64,000 nt of DNA from Heloderma charlesbogerti (GCA_026122225.1 JANEZZ010000739.1:2728001-2792000); one strand, 5' to 3'; positions 32,633 through 43,860 are shown, numbered from the stretch's first letter. Notes: generated by a model not told the origin, from the letters alone. Numbers and translations: made by a program.

Positions 32633-33574
32633 TAGGAGTGCACGAAAGCCACTTACCTGGTCTCGCAGCTTGTTCGCGGTGGGGGGGAGGCGCTTCGCTG
32701 CTCCCCCCAAAGTTCAGGCCGGGGGGGGAGGCTTCCCACCTCTCCCGGCCGAAATTCAGGCCAGGGGGGAGGCTTCCCACCTCACCCGGCCAAAATTCAG
32801 GCCAGGGAGGAGGCGCCTTGCCTCTCCCGGCTGCGAAATAAAAAGTTTTTTAAAAAATGCCCCCGTGATAGGCTACGTGACGATTAACGTAGCCTATCAT
32901 GGCTAGATCTGCAAAGTCAGCCATGATAGGCTACGTTAATCATCACGTAGTCTATCACGGGTGACTTTAAAAAAAAAAAAAGCGCGTACGCAAATGGCGG
33001 CCCCCATAGGGAGCCGCCATTCGCATTCCTTATTTGGTCGCTGTAGTCTACGTAAATCTTTACGTAGACTATGGCGAAAATAAGGACAACGCAAATAGTG
33101 TTGCCCTTATTTTCGCCGTAGTCTACGTAATCTTTACATAGACTACAGTGACCAAATAAGGAACGTGAATGGCGGCTCCCTATGGGGGCCGCCATTAGCC
33201 GTACGTGCTTTTTTTTTTTTTTAAAGTCACCCGTGATAGGCTACGTGATGATTTACGTAGCCTATCATGGCTGACTTTGCAAATCTAGCTGTGATAGGCT
33301 ACGTTAATCGTCACCTAGCCTATCACGGGGGCGTTTTTTTTTTTTTACTTTTATTGGAATGGCAGCTGCCGCCCCCGCCCCTGACGAAGACCTGACGAAC
33401 CGCCGCCGGGACCCGCCGCCGGGAGGGACATTCGGGAAAGGTAAGTCACGTCCCGGGGGGGGTGTGGGGGGTGGGGTGTGTGTGGAGATTTTCTCCCCAA
33501 AACTACTTCTGGGGGCTGAACACGTTGGCACTCGGCCCCCCGAAGTTTCGGAGAGAAATTCTCCCCCATCCCTA
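32633..33574 (+). mobile_element. Type I element E19 (alpha-beta)
   Basis: TAGGAGTGCACGAAAGCC to CTCCCCCATCCCTA; imperfect duplication GGTGGTAC/GGTGGGGC (6 of 8). All modules present, with YY1-like hairpins of the GGCGGCCCCCATAGGGAGCC form. Confidence 0.87.
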
Positions 33575-34080
33575 GGTGGGGCAAATATTATTACACAGAA
33601 AACTGTTAGTAGGGGTCACATCATGACCATGAAGCTCCCATGCACAGGTGGAGCTCCTTTTTCCCCATTCTCTTCAAAATTGTGGAAAGCTCTAGGCCAG
33701 GCCTCCAAGCTGAACATGGTCTAACTGTCCTGGCTTGCTGGCTTGCTGGCTGCTTGATAATCTTCTCATTTGGGAGTTACAGGCAGGGAGCAAAAGGAGT
33801 CTGTGTTCAATTGGTGGTTCACAAGTTGTGCAGACCTGTTCTACACATATGTCCACTGCGTGTGAGTGTTTTCCCTGACATTGAAGAGACCCAGTTTTCA
33901 CTGATCTCCATTGGGTATCCACTGTGCAAATGCACTGGAGCATATGAAAAATAAAGACCCCAGTTCTAAGCATATTTTGTTATGAGTCACACAGATGTCA
34001 ACCTGATGGGACTTTAAATGGCATGAGTCTACCCTGTTCCTACAACAGATCAATGAAAGACATCAAACACTTAAAATTCT
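33575..34080. other. Unassigned spacer
   Basis: No exon or known element recognised. Confidence 0.4.
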
Positions 34081-34379
34081 AAATTAGACCTTCCTGGACA
34101 ATAAGGTCATCATCTGAGGCCTTCCCACAGCTTCCCCTGCCAAATGAGTCAAGGTGGGTGGCTGCCAAAAAATAGAGGGACCTTTCAGTGGTGACACCTT
34201 GTCTGTGGAACACCCTTCCCAGACCGGCTCAGTCAGTGCCTATATTGTGGTCTTTTGGGCACCAGGTGAAGACCTTTTTCTTTTGCCAGGCATTTTAGGA
34301 ACTGTTTTTAGTGCTTTTAGATGACTGCATTTTCTTGCAGCTGGTTTTACTTTAGTGATGTGTACTGCAGTGTTTCTTT
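34081..34379 (+). mobile_element. L2-like LINE 3' fragment
   Basis: Contains GGCACCAGGTGAAGACCTTT and a CCAGGCATTTTAG stretch, matching the C-terminal ORF2 and 3' region seen at 48590-48630, but more decayed. Confidence 0.7.
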
Positions 34380-35560
34380 TTAATTTCTTTTAAAAATATT
34401 TTTATTATATATCTAGAAAGCAATATGAAGGAAGATAAACAACAACCAAAAACAACATAACAATGAAACCCCCCTGAGAACAGTCCCCTAACAACTAGGG
34501 CACAATGGTTTGCTACCAGAAACTTAGTGACACAATTAATATACTACTACTACTACTACTACTAAGTGTGCTGCATAATCTTTGTTAAGCTGTTATAATG
34601 TCCAGATCCTCAGGGGAGAAGCAGGAATATATCTTTGGAAATCCAGTTGTGATGAATGGTGAATAAAACTCCTCCACATGGCATGAAATCCTAGCGGTTC
34701 TCTCTTTCCTTGAATCAAAAGTAGATCATGAGGGCTTTCCCCCCCCCCGATATTGCCACAGACCATATATTCTGGTATCACGTGGGTAAATTCAAATTGT
34801 TCACTTTTCCCCACTGCTGTGTAATTGTCTGGTGAGCGGCAGTTAACACAAATGATAGCAAATGTTTACATTTAATGCCTCCATTAGTTCCTTTATATAA
34901 TGATAAATGTAAAAAAATGTTCTGGATCATATGAAATTGTTTCTCTGGTAATAGTCAGTATTTCTCTATGTACCAGCGACCAGAATCCCTGTATTTGTGG
35001 GCATGTCCACCATAGGTGAAAATATGTGTCTTTTGTCCCCTCCCCGCAGCCTCTCCAACAGAGGGGGATGCACATTGAAGTAATGCACCCCAGCTGGATT
35101 GGCGTGCGATACCATCTGTGCAGAACTTTCAAGGTGTTTCTCGGATGGAAGCTGACACTGATCTAAATGGTCTGTTGTCCCATAATTTGTTCCAACTAGC
35201 ATCTTCTAGTTTCCTTCCGAAATCATCTTCCCACTCTTTCTTCAAGCCAGCCATTGAACCCATCTGGACATCCATTAAAATAGTGTAAAACAGAGATACA
35301 ATTCCCTTACCCCACTTCCATTCTGTTAACATTGCTTGTTCTAGTCCTGTCAGGGTTCTCATGTGAGGATCTTTGAGGAAGTGGGATAGCTGTAGTTCTT
35401 GCAGCCATCCTATGCCTAGATCTCCTAAGTCAACTCAGAGTTGTTGTACTGATTTTGGTTTATCTTAGGAATAACAGCCCCACAACCCAAAAATATCCCT
35501 TCTTTTCCTATTCGGGAATCCTAGTTATGACAGTTGTATCCAGATTACCTGGGTGAGAGG
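34380..35560 (-). mobile_element. L1-like LINE ORF2 3' fragment
   Basis: Minus-strand frames give LKVLHRWYRTPIQL, a CWR-type zinc-knuckle remnant and FHLWWTCPQIQGFW, the conserved C-terminal region of L1-type ORF2. Split by frameshifts; 5' truncated. It ends in an AT-rich tail near 34380. Confidence 0.8.
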
Positions 35561-35664
35561 AGACCACACCAGGGACAAGATAGCTTGCCCCTTTTTCCAG
35601 ATCATGAAGATAGTTTTGGTATATGGATTTTTAAGTCTTATCAGTTAAGATAAGCCTGCCCCCA

Positions 35665-35801
35665 GTTAAGTCTTATCCCCGGGGGGGGGGGATCCGCGGG
35701 TGGGCGGGGGGGGCAGGCCATTCCGCCACAGATTTCAGGTGGCCGAATGCCAATGCATTCGGCCTCAATGAAATCCAGGGCGGAATTCTCTGCCATCCCT
35801 A
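35665..35801 (+). mobile_element. Type I fragment E20 (beta end only)
   Basis: From a degraded donor region (GTTAAGTCTTATCC) to GAATTCTCTGCCATCCCTA. No left terminus. Confidence 0.85.
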
Positions 35802-35918
35802 GTGTGTAGACCACATAGTAAATTGCCTGCCTGCCTGCCTACTGCAAAGGTTACGGATATCACGTACCATTTGGATAGCCTAGTAGATAGTGCTGGGGTG
35901 GAGTCAGTGGTCGTGGCC

Positions 35919-36763
35919 TAGGGATGGCGGAGAATTCCGCCACAGATTTCAGTGAGACCAAATGCACTGGCATTCAGCCCCCTGAAATCCATGGCAGAAT
36001 GGCCTGCCACCCCCCCCCCCCGCGAACGTCCTTCGAGGACAGGTAAGTGACTTTCGTCCACCCCTACGTACCTGTTCTAAGGGGTGATTCGCAATGGGGG
36101 GGAGGTGCTCCCCACCTCCCCCCGAAATCCTAACATGGCTGGCTCTGCTCTGTGGCGACTCTGCAGAGCTGCCAGCTGGGTGCATTCGCAGGTGTGCGGA
36201 GCCTGTAGACACAAATGGTGGTGGCTACAGTGGCCGCCATTTGTGTTCCTGTTTTTTTTTTGCTGTGATAGGCTACGTAAATATCTATGTAGCCTATCAC
36301 GGCAAAAAAAAGGGGTGCAAATGGCATAGTGGCCACCATTTGTGCCTCTGTCTTTCACCGAGATAGGCTACGTAAATATTTACGTAGCCTATCAGGGAAA
36401 AAAAACAGGAACACAAATGGCGGCACCATTTGCATTCTCTTTTTTTGCTGTGATAGGTTATATAAATACTTACGTAGCCTATCACAGCCTCTGCAGGGAT
36501 GCAAACGGTGTCCCTGCATTAGCCGTGATAGGTTACGTAAGTATTTACGTAGCCTATCACAGCAAAAATGGAGAGGCGAATGGCAGCCGCAGATGCAGCC
36601 GCCATTTGCAAAGCAGCGCGAACAGCACCAGGTAAGTGCTCTGTTTCGTGTGCCTTTCATGGGGTGGGGGGTGGCGGGCTTTGTTCCACCACAGATTTTG
36701 GGGGCCGAATGTACTGGCATTCGGCCTCACCAGGATCTGTGGCGGAATTCTCTGACATCCCTA
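35919..36763. mobile_element. Type I composite E21/E22
   Basis: 35919-36066 is a mini-element: beta end (TAGGGATGGCGGAGAATTCC) fused to only the last ~60 bp of an alpha end (GACTTTCGTCCACCCCTA). 36067-36763 follows directly and is a longer element lacking its first ~20 alpha bases but with a complete beta end. No matching target duplication around either part or the pair. Four GATAGGCTACGTAA palindromes alternate with GCAAATGG hairpins. Confidence 0.8.
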
Positions 36764-36893
36764 GTTGGATGCAAAGCTGTTAACAAGTGTCACTTAACAA
36801 AATTTGACACTCTCATGAAACAAAGGAACACATGTTTAGGTGTTGGTTACAAATAGAAAATGAAATAGGGTGATACAATATACCCCCTCATAG

Positions 36894-37487
36894 TAGGGGT
36901 GCATGAAAGTCCCTTACCTGTCCTCGAAGCTTTTTGCGGTGGGGGGAGGTGCTTCGCTGCTCCCCCTGTGAAGTTCAGGCCGGGGGGGGAGGCTTCCCGC
37001 CTTGCCCGGCCGAAATTCAGGCCAGGGGGGAGGCTTCCCGCCTTGCCTGGCCGAAATTCAGGCCGGGGAGGAGGCACCTCGCCTCACCCGGCCGCGAACT
37101 AAAAAGTTAAAAAAAAAGGCCCCGTGATAGGTTACGTGATGATTAACGTAGCCTATCACGGCTGACTTTGCAAATCTAGCCGTGATAGGCTACGTTAATT
37201 GTCACATAGCCTATCACGGGGGCGTTTTTTTTCTTTTCTTTTATTGTAATGGCGGCGGCGGCAGCCAGTCGAAAGACCGGCTGCCGCTCCCGCCCCAGAC
37301 AAAGACCCGCCGAACCGCGGCTGGACCCGCCGCCGGGAGGGACATTCGCCAAAGGTAAGTCCCGTCCCGGGGGGGGTGCAGGGGGCGGGGGGGTGCGGAG
37401 AATTTCTCCCCAAAACTTGTTCGGGGGGCGGAACACGTTGGCGCTCGGTCACCCGAAGTTTCGGGGAGAAATTCTCCGCCAACCCTA
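36894..37487 (+). mobile_element. Type I element E23 (alpha-beta), internally deleted
   Basis: TAGGGGTGCATGAAAGTCCC to CTCCGCCAACCCTA; perfect duplication CCTCATAG (36886-36893, 37488-37495). Only the two outer palindromes remain. On the beta side an ATG at 37249 reads MAAAAASRKTGCRSRPRQRP open into CAAAG|GTAAGT near 37354. Confidence 0.93.
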
Positions 37488-37495
37488 CCTCATAG

Positions 37496-38859
37496 CCAGC
37501 ACCATTCTGGCTACATCTCCACACTTGGAAATGGGGTGCAGAGATGGGGAAAAGGGGGCAGTCCTGGGAGCAGGGAGGAGACCCAGGAAGCTGTGTTATG
37601 CAGCTTCCTACACTTGCCCGAGCCTCCTTCCTCCCACTTGGAAGCGCTGTGGTGAGACAGGCGAAATTTTCCATCTAGCAAAAATGTGCTCCAGCCACCC
37701 TGCACTGGATACTCAAAAGGCTCCGACTTTCGAGGCGGCCGATTATCTCCATCAGATTATTATGGGTAATCCCTTATTACCCTTATTAAGGGTAAGGCTG
37801 GCAACAGATACTACTCATGGTGGTGTTGCCGTATGTGCTCCCTCTAGATACACGTACAAACTTGTGCATGTTCTAAAAAGCAAACATCCATCAAAATGAA
37901 CTTTTTAACATTGGCTATAGAGTATCTTTGGGAAAGTGGGGAAGGGGAAACTCAGATTGCTCATGAACGCCTGAACACCAAGGAGTATCTATTTAGCTAA
38001 CACAAGTAAGTATTAAAACATACACATTACGTTTGGGGAAATACTGTGGTAGCACAATTGCGCTGTAGGCACCAGAAAACTAACTATTTAAGCCCTCAGT
38101 GAAAGCTTGGATTGTGGGGGGATGAGTTCTGTTCTCATGGAGCCTGGCTCCAGACATTAAACTAGGCCATGGAATGTGTAGACAGTTCAGCTGGCAGGAA
38201 GAAGCGTTTTGTGGGTGAGATGAAAGGGAATTGGTAAGCAGAATTACATAAAACCCTAGTTATGGAAAATGAATGAGCTGGGGAGTGAGGAGAAAGAAAG
38301 GGTGAGAGGAGTATTTATCCTCAGGAAATATGGTACATTTGGGCCAATTCCCAATGCACAGTCACTGTAACTAGAAGGAGAAGGAGAAGGAGAAGGGGCC
38401 TATCGAGCATACAGAGATAATTTCACTCTGCTTTTCCAGTGCCTGTGTGCTCACCTCCTGTTTTTTGTGAGTGGGTCAGCTTCAGACCTGTGCACTGCAA
38501 AGGATGATTGCCTGTTCAGATAGAATTCAACAACCATTTTAAAAAGATCATGAGGAGAGAAGCAGAGGTCCCAGCAAGAATAGTTTCTACTGGTCAGCCA
38601 AGGAAGGATACACCAACAATGCTGGAGCTCCAACCAAATTAGTTTGAAAATACATCCAATTAGCACTCACAGCCAGCCCTCAAAGAGGGATAAAGGCAAG
38701 ATTTAATATATGTTTATGTGGGAAAATTGCCAAAGAAAACCAACACAGTTGCATTTGACTTGAAAAGTGGAAACTGGTCTACAATGAGGGACCTACTAAG
38801 AAGTTGAACAGGAGAGTCAAAATGTTTCTTCCCTTCAAAATCAATATAAATATAATAAA
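37496..38859. other. Unassigned spacer
   Basis: No exon, LINE domain or palindromic module recognised. Short (GGAGAA)n run near 38372-38395. Confidence 0.45.
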
Positions 38860-40020
38860 TGAAATATGCGGTTTCTCAAAACAACAATAACAGAAGGTCA
38901 TCTAGAATGTGGACCACAGAAGAGGAAATGCAACACAACGTCCAACAGGTCAACACCATCATTAATTAGCAGTGCCAAGGAGACTCTTAAGGAAAAAAAG
39001 GGCTTCCTTCAGAAAAGAGAAGTCTTGCCCAAAGAGAACAAAATGGAGCCCATAATTGTGCAAAAAAAAAATTCAAGCAGAAATAAGAGGTGCAAAAAAG
39101 CATTTTGAGAAGCATATTGCTCCTAGGACCATCAAGGCCAACAATAAAGCATTTGTTAAATATATCAGAAGCAGCAAACCAGGTAGGGAGGCAATTGAAC
39201 TAGTGGATGTCAGTGGACTTAAAGGAATACTAAAGGAAGAAAAGGAGAATTCAGGGAAGCTAACTGGCTTCTTTTCCCTGTCTTCACTGAAGAAGAGGTA
39301 GGACAGATACCTGTGCCTGAACTGATGTTTCCAGGGAGGGAGCATGAGGACCTTAGTCAAATAGTGGTGACAGGAGATGACGTTGTCAACCTTATCAACA
39401 ACCTGAAAGTTAATAAATGACTGAGCCCAGATGGCATCCATCATAGAGTTCTTAAAGAACTCAAATGTGAATTTTCTGATCTTCTAAAAGAAATGCATAA
39501 CATGTCCCTAAGATCAACCCCTGTACCAGAGGACTAGACAAAGGCCAATGCCATTTTTTTAAAAAAAAGGATCCAAGGAGGATCTGGGAACCTACAGGCT
39601 ATTTAGCTTAATGTCTGTTCCAAGTAAAGCGGTTGAAAGCATTATTAAATAGAATTACTAAGTGTATGGACAGCAAGCCCTGTTGAAAAAGAATTAACGT
39701 GGTTTCTGGAAAGGTAGGTGCTAACTCACCGAACTTTTAGAGTGTCAATAAAGATGTGGATAGAGGTGATCTGATCGGCATTGTTTACTTTGACTTCCAA
39801 AAAGCATTTGACAAAATCCCTCACCAAAGACTCCTGAGCAAACATAGCAGCCATGGCATAAGAGGAGAGTATGGATCAGTAACTGGTAAAGGAACAGACG
39901 ACACGGAGTAGGAATAAATGGTATATTCTCCCAGTGAAGGGATGCAAACTGAGGGGTTCCACAGGTATCTGTACTGGGGCCAATGTTTTTCAAATTGTTC
40001 ATCAATGATCTGGAATTACG
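38860..40020 (+). mobile_element. CR1-like LINE fragment
   Basis: Frames give IKANNKAFVKYIRSSK, then DVVNLINNLKVNKSPGPDG-like sequence near 39385-39440 and HHRVLKELKCEFSDLLKEMH, with VYFDFQKAFDK-like sequence near 39785, all in the order expected of a CR1-clade RT. Several frameshifts and stops. It is cut at the right by E24. Confidence 0.75.
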
Positions 40021-40026
40021 AGTGAG

Positions 40027-40352
40027 TAGAGATGTCAGAGAATTCCACCATGGATCTCAGTGATGTCGAATGTCAGTGCATTCGGCCCCCCGAAATCCGT
40101 GGTGGAACGAAGCCCCCACCCCCCCAACCCACAAAAACCCACAAATACGGAAGTATTTAGCCTATCACAGCCTTTACACAGGCTGTGATAGGCTACGGAA
40201 GTATTTACATAGCCTAACAGGGCAAGCCCCCCAAAAAACTAACCCGTGTACGCAAATGGCAGCAGCTACGGCGGCCGCCATTTGCGTTCCCTATATTTCA
40301 CCGTTTTAGCCTACGTAAATATTTACGTAGGCTATTACAATGAAAAAAAAAA
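40027..40352 (+). mobile_element. Type I half-element E24 (beta end only)
   Basis: Starts TAGAGATGTCAGAGAATTCC and includes GATAGGCTACGGAA and GCAAATGGCAGC modules, then stops. To its right begins sequence collinear with the 5' part of V2R-1 (14371 onward). Confidence 0.83.
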
Positions 40353-40969
40353 TACTACAGTGATGTAGTATATTAAGCTGTTTTTCTCTAGCTGTTCCAC
40401 AAGTATTCAGTGATAGAATAAGAATGATAATTAGTGAGCTACTTTATTTCTTTATCAATCTAGTTATATTGTTATCCATGTTCTTTTTTTGGTTGCCTTT
40501 ATTTTTTTAATTGTCTTCCAAAATAAAATAAAGTGATATGTTAGAATTATGCAATGGAAAGAAATTGAATGAATTATTAGCAATCAACAAAGTAAAGTAA
40601 TGAAAATGCAAGGGTGGCCTTTATACCACTTTTCTTATTGAAACCTAATTGAAGGTTCTTAAGCATTCTGTGGGTTAACTAGCTCTTCCTGGTTATTATG
40701 GTATAAGCAAGAAAACAGTAAATTTATTCTAGGAAACCAGTAGGTGATGCCAGTAGATTGACACAGGAAACCTTTATTTGCTAAGAAAAATCAGCAGAAC
40801 TTTTTTCTTTACTACTGAAGACAGTTTCAAAATAAGAAAAAAAGTCCAAAAATGCATTGGCCTTCCTATGACAAATGTATTTTTGCACTCCGAGAATCCA
40901 TTTCTCTTCTTTGTGGTCTATTACGGTATAAGCAAAATGAAACTATCAGGGTAGAGGATAAGTCCTAAC
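40353..40969. other. V2R-2 intron 1 remnant
   Basis: Aligns with 14371-14744 plus about 200 bp of extra sequence. Non-coding. Confidence 0.6.
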
Positions 40970-41211
40970 ATGAGTTCCTTCATAAACACTGAAGATAACT
41001 TTCCCCTGACAGATGTAGGAAGGTACAGGAAATAGAATGTAGAAGCAATCTGTCCAATGACAAAGTCTCCCTGTTGATAAAACTCATGCCTACTGCTGAG
41101 GTGGTCACTCACTCTGCATGCACGGGAAGGAGTCTTCATGCTGTGATGAACAGAATATGTCTTACACACAAAACGAGGCAACAGCACAAGCAACGACACC
41201 GACAACATCAT
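40970..41211 (-). pseudogene. V2R-2 exon 1, with weakened donor
   Basis: Signal peptide MMLSVSLLVLLPRFVC, then ACRVSDHLSSRHEFYQQGD, matching V2R-1 exon 1 (14745-14989). The frame is open for 80 codons and ends in phase 2. The donor has changed from GTAAGA to GTTAGG, which would weaken splicing. The next V2R exon downstream is exon 4, about 9.6 kb away; exons 2 and 3 are missing. Confidence 0.82.
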
Positions 41212-41573
41212 TTGGAGGTCAGAAGTTCCTATTTAGAGTCACATTCCCCTATTTTCCTCAAGAGTATTTGATTTTTCAGATTTGGCTGTTTCTAAACTGC
41301 TTTCAATGAGAGAAGAACATATGTATTGTATTTATTATTCATTTGTGGTATTTATATACCACTAAGTATAATAAAATATGTAGGGGGTATTCATATAATG
41401 GTATATATAAATTAAACCCCTAAAGATCATGGCATCTGGCCCCATCACTTCCTGGCATTTAGAAGGGGAAGAAATGGAAGCAGTGACAGATTTTATTTTC
41501 TTGGGCTCCAAAATCCCCACAGATGGTGACTGTAGCCATGAAATTAAAAGACGCTTGCTCCTTGGGAGGAAAG

Positions 41574-42493
41574 TAGGGATGGCGGAGAATTTCTCCCCAA
41601 ATCTTCAGGGGGCCGAGTGCCAACACATTCGGCACCCCGAAATCGGCAGTGAAATTCTCCGCCCCCCCTGCCCCCCCCAGGACGGGACTTACCTTTGGCG
41701 AATGTCCCTCCCAGCAGCGGGTCCCGGCGGCGGTTCGGCGGCGGTTCGTCACAGGCAGGGGCGGCAGCCGGTCTCCCAACTGGCTGCCGCCACCGCCATC
41801 ACAAAAAAAAAACTAAAGTAAAAAAAAAAAAGACCCCGTGATAGGCTAAGTAACGATTTACGTAGCCTATCATGGCTAGATTTCCAAAGTCAGCCGTGAT
41901 AGGCTACGTAAATCGTCACGTAGCCTATCACCGGTGACTTTTTTTTTTAAAAAAAGTGCGTACGCAAATGGCGGAGGCCCATGGGTGCCGCCATTTGCGT
42001 TCCTTATTTTGGCACGTCTAGTCTACATAAAGATTTACGTAGACTACGGCGAAAGTAAGGGCATGCTATTTGCGTTGCCCTTACTTTCGCCGTAGTCTAC
42101 GTAAATCTTTACGTAGACTAGAGGTGCCAAAATAAGGAACGCAAATGGTGGCGCCCATGGGCTGCCGCCATTTACGTACGCGCTTTTTTTTTTTTTTCAA
42201 AGTCACCCGTGATAGGCTACGTGACGATTTACATAGCCTATCACGGCTGACTTTGGAAATCTAGCCATGATAGGCTACGTAAATCGTCACGTAGCCTATC
42301 ACGGGGTCTTTTTTTTTTTTTACTTTTTGTTTCGCGGCCAGGGAGACGGGGCGCTTCTCCCCAGCCTGAATTTCGGCCTGGCAAGGTGGGAAGCCTCCCC
42401 CCCTTCGCCTGAACTTTGGGGGGAAAAGCGAAGCACCTCCCCCCCACCACGAAGGCAAGCTGCACAAAGGTAAGTGACTTTCGTACATCCCTA
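41574..42493 (-). mobile_element. Type I element E25 (beta-alpha), reference copy
   Basis: TAGGGATGGCGGAGAATTTC to GACTTTCGTACATCCCTA; perfect duplication GAGGAAAG (41566-41573, 42494-42501), both parts of BovB. Order: beta end; donor (minus, AAAG|GTAAGT at 41692); outer palindromes near 41855 and 41915; hairpin 41958-42000; inner palindromes near 42030 and 42103; hairpin 42137-42180; outer palindromes near 42227 and 42284; donor (plus, AAAG|GTAAGT at 42470); alpha end. The dyad axis is near 42068. Confidence 0.96.
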
Positions 42494-42819
42494 GAGGAAA
42501 GCTATGGCAAACCTAGACAGCATAGTAAGAAGCAGAGACATCACCTTGCCAACAAAGATTCATATAATCAAAGCTATGGTTTTCCCAGTAGCAACGTATG
42601 GCTGTGAGAGCTGGACTAAAAGAAGGCTGAGTGCTGAAGAATTGATGCCTTCAAACTGTGGTGCTGGAGAAGAACCCCTGGACTGCGAGGAGTTCAAATC
42701 AGTCAATCCTAAAGGAAATCAACCCTGAGTGCTCATTGGAAGGACAGATCCTGAAGCTGAAGCTCAAATATTTTGGCCACCTAATGAGAAGAGAAAACTC
42801 CCTGGAATAGACCCTGATG

Positions 42820-43664
42820 TGGGGATGTCAGAGAATTCCGCCACGGATCTTGGTGAGGCCGAATGCTAGTGCATTCGCCCCCCACCCAACTCTGTGGCGG
42901 AACAGCTTGCCACCTCCCGCCCCCCCGCAGATCCCCCCTGGGAGGAGACTTACCTGGGGAGGATATTCCGGACAGCAGCGGCTCCAGTGGCGGCTTTGGC
43001 AGCGGCGGTGGCTGGTCTTCCGATCATCTGCCGCCACCGCCGCCACCATTTGCAGTCTGTTCCCCCCCCATTCATGATAGGCTATGTAAAGACTTACATA
43101 GCCTATCACGTCTGGGTTAAAAAAAAAAAAAGCGTATGCAAATGGCGGCGGATATGACAGCCGCCATTTGCTTTCCTTATTTTTGGCCGTCTTAGTCTAT
43201 ATAAATATTTACATAGACTAAGACAGCAAAAATAAGGGCGAATGCAAATAGTGTAGCGGATGCTATTTGCGTTCCCCCTTATTTTTGCCATCTTAGTCTA
43301 CGTAAATATTTACGTAGATAAAGACGGCCAAAAATAAAGAACGCAAATGGCGGTGGCCGTAGCCGCCACCATTTGCATACGCGGTTGTTGTTTTTTTAAC
43401 CCAGATGTGATAGGCTACATAAGTCTTTACGTAACCTATCACGGCTGAATTCAGGGACGCAAATGGTGGCGGCTATGGCCGCCGCCATTTGCGTCCCTGA
43501 TAGCCAGCGGCCGGATGTCCAGCTGCTGGCAGAGCCAGCCGGCGGCTCTGTGGAATTCCCGCAGAGCAGAGCCGGCCAGCCAGGATTCTGGGGGGAGGGA
43601 CGGAGCACCTCCCCCCCCAGAGGAACCCAGTGGAGCCAGGTAAGCAGGTTTTTGTACATCCCTA
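42820..43664 (-). mobile_element. Type I element E26 (beta-alpha)
   Basis: TGGGGATGTCAGAGAATTCC to GGTTTTTGTACATCCCTA; perfect duplication CCCTGATG (42812-42819, 43665-43672), both parts of BovB. Same order of modules as E25 with single rather than paired outer palindromes. Both this copy and E25 have beta toward the left. Confidence 0.95.
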
Positions 43665-43860
43665 CCCTGATGCTGGGAAAGATTGAAGGCAAAAGGAGAA
43701 GGGGACGGCACAGGATGAGATGGCTAGATAGCATCACCAATGCAATCAATATGAATTTGAGCACGCTCCGGGAAAGAGCGGAGGATAGGAAGGCCTGGCG
43801 TGCTATGGTCCATGGGGTCACAAAGAGTCGGACATGACTTAACGGCTGAACAACAACAAA

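Larger units (their letters stand above)
41421..43860 (+). mobile_element. BovB (RTE) LINE, copy 2, 5'-truncated, with two nested transposons
   Basis: The C-terminal RTE segment begins at KIMASGPITSW, continues with DFIFLGSKIPTDGDCSHEIK, then (after E25) DITLPTKIHIIKAM and YGCESW, then (after E26) RRRGRHRMRWLDSITNAI, and ends with the stop codon and an ACAACAACAAA tail. Without insertions it is about 660 bp. V2R-1 carries the empty site near 15320 (ATAAAACCCCGATTGAAAAACC), so the insertion postdates the duplication of the 5' flanks. Frameshifts after ESW show decay. Confidence 0.93.
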
